64,000 nucleotides of DNA. Source: Negativicutes bacterium (GTDB lineage Bacteria > Bacillota_C > Negativicutes > Sporomusales_B > JARLHX01). The stretch lies in the NCBI GenBank assembly GCA_031292015.1, contig JARLHY010000098.1, forward strand, positions 1 through 64,000, given 5' to 3'. The notes under the pieces are model-generated. The model made no database searches and had not been told where the DNA came from. It worked only from the letters and a program-made list of their open reading frames with translations. Shown in pieces: positions 60,107 through 64,000 of the stretch. Position 1 is the first letter of the stretch. Every line of letters begins with the position of its first letter. The translations under genes and the position numbers were made by a program.

Positions 60107-61354
60107 GTGGACTATATCGTAAAAAAAAGATTTGACAGCAAGCTTACCACCGGAATCGCCGGGGTGGCGGTCTGCTTTGTTTATGCCATGATATACTGGC
60201 CGGTCTGGGCTTCGGTGGCGAAAGCCATCATCACGACTACGGCTGCGGCGGGTCTGCAGGCCGCTGATCCGGCCCTGGCCAAAAAATTCGTAGCCGCGTT
60301 TGCCGAAGGGACGTTCTTCTGGTGCAGCATCTGCGCCTGGATCTGGCAGACCCTGATTTTTGGCAATTACGGCAAATACCATCTGGGTGAAACTCAGCCC
60401 CGGGCGGGCATTTGGTACACCTTTTTGAGTTTTGTCTGCGGCTGCGGTGTTTTCCTTGCGCTGATATCCTTTCTCGGGCTATGGTGGAAGCCGTTCAGCC
60501 TGGGCATCATGTTCGCCCCTGCCAATCAGGATGAGCTCAAGCTGGCGCTGGAGGGCTGGGAGGCATCCAACTTCTATGTGCTGCCGGCCATCATCGCCCA
60601 GATCCCCTTCGTATCCCTGTTCCAGAAGAAACCGTGGGCCGGCAATCTGAAACCGCCGCTGGACGGCCTGGCGGTGATGATGACAAGCACGGCGGCGGCG
60701 ATCCTCGTCTGGGTGGGGCTATTTATTCCCAGTTTCATGCATCTGGAGCTGGGCGGGCATGCCATCACCAGCCAGCCCCTCGGGTCGTGGCCGGCGGTGC
60801 TGGCCTTCTGCCAGGGGTTCATCTTCTGGTTTCTCATTCCGGCTGAAGGGGGCGAGGGGTATCCTTACAAGCTGCTCAGCGCCAGGCAGCCCTGGCTGGG
60901 GCTCTTCGGCCTGGTGCTCGCCCTGGCGTGCGGCGGGTTTGCGATGCCGGCGTTTTATGTGGCGGTCATCGGGCTGTTTAAGATCAATCCGGGAGTGAAT
61001 CCGCTGATCACCGCCGCATCCCTGGAGCTTTCGCTGATTGTCACGATGCTTTGCTGGCACCACCTGTTCGACGACTTTCCTGGCGTCGAGCAGCAGCCTG
61101 ATGTCGCGAAACGGATTATCACCAGGGTCGTCATCTGGCTGTCCCTGGGGTCGGTGTTTGGCCTGCTGTGGCTGAAGGTTTATGTGCTGCTGCCTTTTGC
61201 CGGCAACGACCTTGGTCTCGGTTTTCCGGTGATGGGGGTGCTGGCCGGGCAGTTTGCCCTACTGATGGTGTTCTTGTACTTTAACACCTTTTTCGACAAA
61301 TGGCCGCTGGTGTATAAACAAGCGGTCCAGACAGACAACACGGTATCCGGCTGA
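60107..61354 (+). CDS. polytopic membrane protein of unknown family, probable transporter
   Basis: 415 residues from a GTG with AGGGGGA upstream. About ten hydrophobic segments, for example IAGVAVCFVYAMIYWPVW, WYTFLSFVCGCGVFLALISF, AVMMTSTAAAILVWVGLFI and GLFGLVLALACGGFAMPAF. Conserved-looking charged or polar sites include FFWCSICAWIWQ, EGGEGYPYK and WHHLFDDFPG within or near membrane segments. I do not recognise the family. As the last gene of an operon with CoA-transferase and acyl-CoA dehydrogenase, a carboxylic-acid transporter role is the simplest inference. Confidence 0.78.
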   Translation: MDYIVKKRFDSKLTTGIAGVAVCFVYAMIYWPVWASVAKAIITTTAAAGLQAADPALAKKFVAAFAEGTFFWCSICAWIWQTLIFGNYGKYHLGETQPRAGIWYTFLSFVCGCGVFLALISFLGLWWKPFSLGIMFAPANQDELKLALEGWEASNFYVLPAIIAQIPFVSLFQKKPWAGNLKPPLDGLAVMMTSTAAAILVWVGLFIPSFMHLELGGHAITSQPLGSWPAVLAFCQGFIFWFLIPAEGGEGYPYKLLSARQPWLGLFGLVLALACGGFAMPAFYVAVIGLFKINPGVNPLITAASLELSLIVTMLCWHHLFDDFPGVEQQPDVAKRIITRVVIWLSLGSVFGLLWLKVYVLLPFAGNDLGLGFPVMGVLAGQFALLMVFLYFNTFFDKWPLVYKQAVQTDNTVSG

Positions 61355-61665
61355 GGGTCCGGAAAAGGCAAGGACATCTGGGGGATTGCCCTCAGATGTC
61401 CTTTTTCGCCGGGGCTCGCAAGCGGTCGGGCCGGCAGGACAAAGCGCCGGGGACCGGGAAAAAAACGCTGTTTTCGGCTGCCGGTGAAGAAGGTCTGGGA
61501 ATGGCGGATGTTGAATATTAATATCCACTCCGGTAACGTTAGCAAGCAGCCGTTCGGGACGGGAAGACCCGCGGCGACCCCTCCTCTGCCGGTCCGTGTT
61601 ATCCGCAGCATCAGATTCTGTTGAATCCTTTGCAAGGAAGCAAAAATTGAAGGAGGTACCCCAAT
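61355..61665. other. intergenic region before the second liv operon
   Basis: 311 bases without a gene. It holds the terminator at 61371, an AT-rich palindrome ATATTAATAT (61515-61524) that may belong to a promoter, and the AAGGAGG site of the binding-protein gene. I could not assign -35/-10 boxes with confidence, and no sigma-54 element is visible. Confidence 0.45.
61371..61406 (+). terminator. terminator of the second sigma-54 operon
   Basis: AGGACATCTG pairs with CAGATGTCCT (61371-61380 with 61393-61402), stem extended by GGGG/CCCT partly, and ends in TTTTT. Confidence 0.85.
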
Positions 61666-62814
61666 ATGTTCAGAATGGTCCCGTCCAGAAGTATCGCCTT
61701 TATCGCCCTGGCCCTGGTCCTGGTATTCGTTGTCGGCTGCGGCGGGGGAACGGCGACAGGTCCCAAGGAAATCACCCTCGGCCTCACGGCGCCGATGACC
61801 GGCGACTATGCCGAATACGGCACAGTCTTCAAAAACGCCGCCGAGCTGGCGATCGAAAAGATCAACGCCCAGGGAGGCGTCAACGGCCAGAAGCTGAAAC
61901 TGGTGGTGGGGGACAGCAAGGCTGATCCCAAGGAAGCGGCCAACATCGCCCAAAAATTTGTCTCCGACTCCGGCATAATAGGGGTCATCGGTGATTTCAC
62001 CAGCACTGCGGCCCTGGCCGGAGCGCCGATATACCAAAAAGGCGGCCTGGTGCAGCTTTCGCCCACTTCGTCCCATCCCGACTTCACCAAGCAAGGCACT
62101 TATATGTTCCGCAATATCGCCACCCAGGAAGTGGAAGGGGCGATCCTTGCCGAATACGCCGTTAACAAACTGAAGAAGAACAAGATCGCCATCGTTTACA
62201 TAAACAATGACTGGGGCATCGTCGCCCACGGCAACTTCATGAAAAAAGCCAAAGCCCTGGGGGCGGAAATCCTGACGGTCGAGCCGTACCTGCCTGAGCA
62301 GGGCAAGGATTTCAGCGCCATTGTCACCAAGGTCAGGGCCGCCAACCCTGACATGGTCTATCTCGGCATGATGTACACCGATGCCGCCCTTTTCGCTCAG
62401 CAGGCCCGGAAGGCGGGGCTGACCGCGCCGCTGATCGGCACCGGTTCGCTGTACTCGGATGAACTCATCAAACTCGGCGGCAGCGCAGTGGATGGACTGT
62501 ATCTCACCTGCTCCTTCTATCCCAACGACCCCCGTCCCGAGGTGCAGGATTTCGTCAAGAGTTATCAGGCCAAATACGGCAAGCTGCCGACAATGTTCGC
62601 GGCCCAGGCTTTTGATGCCACGAACCTGGTTATCCAGGCGCTGAAGAACGGTGCCACCGACCGCAAGTCGCTGCGCGACAAGCTGGCCGAAATCAAGGAC
62701 TTCCCGGGCGTCACCGGCAAGACCTCTTTTGATGAGAATCGCGACGTAAACAAAGGACTGGCCGAACTGGTTGTGAAAGACGGCAAATACGTACCCTACC
62801 AGCCCGGAATGTAG
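61666..62814 (+). CDS. branched-chain amino acid ABC transporter substrate-binding lipoprotein (second copy)
   Basis: 382 residues with AAGGAGG upstream. Signal peptide and lipobox FVVGC, lipidated Cys25. LivJ/K fold: GLTAPMTGDYAEYGTVFKNA, NAQGGVNGQKLKLVVGDS, SPTSSHPDFTKQGTYMFRN. It belongs to the same family as the protein at 24944 but is clearly diverged, so the ligand may differ. A strong hairpin at 62831 separates it from the permease gene, as in the first liv operon. Confidence 0.94.
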   Translation: MFRMVPSRSIAFIALALVLVFVVGCGGGTATGPKEITLGLTAPMTGDYAEYGTVFKNAAELAIEKINAQGGVNGQKLKLVVGDSKADPKEAANIAQKFVSDSGIIGVIGDFTSTAALAGAPIYQKGGLVQLSPTSSHPDFTKQGTYMFRNIATQEVEGAILAEYAVNKLKKNKIAIVYINNDWGIVAHGNFMKKAKALGAEILTVEPYLPEQGKDFSAIVTKVRAANPDMVYLGMMYTDAALFAQQARKAGLTAPLIGTGSLYSDELIKLGGSAVDGLYLTCSFYPNDPRPEVQDFVKSYQAKYGKLPTMFAAQAFDATNLVIQALKNGATDRKSLRDKLAEIKDFPGVTGKTSFDENRDVNKGLAELVVKDGKYVPYQPGM

Positions 62815-62830
62815 CAGATCATGAACTGTT

Positions 62831-62891
62831 GCCTGTCAGGCCGGGATGAGCACACTGGTGTGCTTTCCCGGAATGGCAGGCTGCGTTTTTT
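62831..62891 (+). terminator. intercistronic terminator-like hairpin in the second liv operon
   Basis: Nested stems GCCTG/CAGGC, CCGGG/CCCGG and AGCACAC/GTGTGCT (62831-62881) with the tail GCGTTTTTT. It probably reduces transcription of the permease genes relative to the binding protein. Confidence 0.75.
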
Positions 62892-62921
62892 CGCCTGGCA
62901 GCAGAAAAAAGAAGGTGAAGT

Positions 62922-63797
62922 ATGTTACTGCAGCAAATCATCAACGGGCTCACCCAGGGCAGCATCTACGCACTGGTGGCCATCGGCTTCGCGCTGATCT
63001 TCGGGGTGCTGGGTCTCGTCAACTTCGCCCATGGCGAAGTGTATATGGTCGGTGCTTTTTTGGGCTTCATCCTGATCGCTCTGTTTCATCTGCCTTTCCT
63101 GCCGGCCCTGGTTCTGGCCATGGTCGGGGCGGCGGCTTTAGGGGTCGTGGTCGAATTCGTCGCTTTCAGGACACTGCGCCGGGCGCCTGACGTGGCGCCG
63201 ATGGTGTGTACCCTGGGGCTTTCGGTGGTGCTGCAGAATGTGGTGATGCTGGTGATGGGGTCGGACACCAAGAGTTTGCCTGTGGATATATCCACAGGGG
63301 ATCTCATACCCTTGTGGAACGCCCAGATTTCCGGTTCGCAGCTGGTAATCTTCGCTGTATCCATCGCCCTGATGGTGCTGCTGCAGTTCATCCTGTACCG
63401 CTCCCGGATGGGCAAAGCCATCCGGGCCACGGCTCAGAACAAGGACGCCGCCAGCCTGATGGGCGTCAACATCAACAGGGTGATTTCCGCCACTTTCGCG
63501 CTGGGGTCGGCCCTGGGCGGAGCGGCCGGCGTGCTTGTCGGCATGTATTACAATGCCTTTTACCCGATGATGGGCTTTACCGCCGGACTGAAAGCTTTCA
63601 CCGCCACCGTCTTCGGCGGCTTGACCAGCGTTCCCGGGGCGGTGGTGGGCGGACTGATCATCGGGGTGGCCGAAAATCTCGGGGCGGCCTATATTTCTTC
63701 CGGCTACCGGGATATGATCGCCTTTTTCATCCTGATCCTGGTCCTGCTGGTCAAGCCGTCAGGCTTGTTCGGGCGGGACCCGCAAGGGAAGGTGTAA
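62922..63797 (+). CDS. livH: branched-chain amino acid ABC transporter permease LivH (second copy)
   Basis: 291 residues, about eight hydrophobic segments. Opening QQIINGLTQGSIYALVAIGFALIFGVLGLVNFAHGEVYM is the LivH signature; AQNKDAASLMGVNINRVISATFALGSALGG is the coupling loop region. Close paralogue of the permease at 26137. Its stop overlaps the start of the next gene. Confidence 0.94.
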   Translation: MLLQQIINGLTQGSIYALVAIGFALIFGVLGLVNFAHGEVYMVGAFLGFILIALFHLPFLPALVLAMVGAAALGVVVEFVAFRTLRRAPDVAPMVCTLGLSVVLQNVVMLVMGSDTKSLPVDISTGDLIPLWNAQISGSQLVIFAVSIALMVLLQFILYRSRMGKAIRATAQNKDAASLMGVNINRVISATFALGSALGGAAGVLVGMYYNAFYPMMGFTAGLKAFTATVFGGLTSVPGAVVGGLIIGVAENLGAAYISSGYRDMIAFFILILVLLVKPSGLFGRDPQGKV

Positions 63798-64000
63798 TGA
63801 TGGCGATAACGGAAAAACAGAAGAAATCGCTGATTGCTGCGGTGGTCGTTCTGGCTGCTGTACTGCCTCCTTTCATCAACAACGATTATATCCTGCGGGT
63901 GCTGACCATTGCCGGAGTGTTCACCATTTTGACCCTCAGCCTCAACCTGGTGACCGGCTATACCGGACAGTTCTGCCTCGGCTGGGCGGCCTTTTACGGC
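63797..64000 (+). CDS. livM: branched-chain amino acid ABC transporter permease LivM (3' truncated)
   Basis: 68 codons before the window ends. The start ATG at 63797 overlaps the livH stop (TAATG); a second ATG at 63800 is possible. The product opens with a charged N terminus (TEKQKKSLIAAVVVLAAV) and reaches LTLSLNLVTGYTGQFCLGWAAF, the LivM motif that matches LNIISGFIGQVSLGHAAF in the first operon. Confidence 0.9.
   Translation, partial: MMAITEKQKKSLIAAVVVLAAVLPPFINNDYILRVLTIAGVFTILTLSLNLVTGYTGQFCLGWAAFYG

Noticed and set aside
1..64000. tRNA or rRNA genes, insertion sequences, prophage, CRISPR arrays
   Set aside because: I saw no cloverleaf with a CCA-type end, no rRNA-like stretch, no transposase or integrase, and no regularly spaced repeat series.

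Overview
The window is high-GC, densely packed bacterial DNA, and every large gene is of an anaerobic-Firmicutes kind. The evidence is strong AGGAGG-type ribosome sites, a type 1B dihydroorotate dehydrogenase with PyrK, folate-dependent histidine degradation, sigma-54 activators next to CoA-transferase genes, a CO-dehydrogenase-like protein and two branched-chain amino acid ABC systems. A Sporomusaceae-like or Peptococcaceae-like anaerobe is my best inference, but no rRNA or other taxonomic marker is present to prove it. I saw no tRNA, rRNA, insertion sequence, phage gene or CRISPR array.

Layout. 1-4.7 kb: a 5'-truncated CheR-PAS protein and two tandem, recently duplicated PAS histidine kinases. 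4.8-7.7 kb (minus): small coiled-coil protein, Lrp regulator with LysE exporter, a DUF2889-like protein and a cupin. 8-9.75 kb: pyrK-pyrD. 9.75-9.95 kb: a cluster of inverted repeats. 9.9-14.6 kb (minus): CtpA protease, DapA-type aldolase, MFS carboxylate transporter, small unknown protein. 14.9-21.3 kb: hutH-hutU-ftcD-hutI-fchA, histidine to glutamate with the one-carbon unit passed to folate. 21.6-24.6 kb: glgC and pgm. 24.9-29.5 kb: a complete livKHMGF operon. 29.7-30.1 kb: two small proteins. 30.3-40.8 kb (minus): a PucR regulator followed by genes for a short-chain acid or ketone pathway (alcohol dehydrogenase, 3-hydroxyacyl-CoA dehydrogenase, AtoE permease, cyclase-family hydrolase, 2-enoate/2,4-dienoyl-CoA reductase-like flavoenzyme, CoA-transferase A and B, thiolase).

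40.9-52.4 kb is the most unusual region. A PrpR-N/PAS/sigma-54 activator is followed by a tandem-repeat activator site, a near-perfect -24/-12 promoter and a ten-gene operon: zinc-type dehydrogenase, iron-sulfur protein A1, cysteine-rich unknown protein B1, PdxA-like dehydrogenase, CooF-like ferredoxin, shortened CO dehydrogenase ('mini-CooS'), FAD/NAD oxidoreductase, iron-sulfur protein A2, unknown protein B2 and an MFS carboxylate transporter. The A/B pair occurs twice, flanking the redox core. I do not recognise the B family, and the mini-CooS keeps all metal-cluster ligands but lacks the histidine proton relay of true CO dehydrogenases. I infer an undescribed substrate-induced redox pathway for an imported organic acid.

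52.6-55.5 kb: a secreted 5'-nucleotidase-family phosphoesterase, a small secreted protein and a secreted SagB-like nitroreductase. 55.6-61.4 kb: a second sigma-54 activator, with its own -24/-12 promoter and two tandem TGTC-N9-GACA sites, upstream of a second sigma-54 promoter driving CoA-transferase A/B, an acyl-CoA dehydrogenase lacking the usual catalytic glutamate, and an unrecognised polytopic membrane protein. 61.7-64 kb: a second liv operon (binding protein, LivH, truncated LivM) running off the end.
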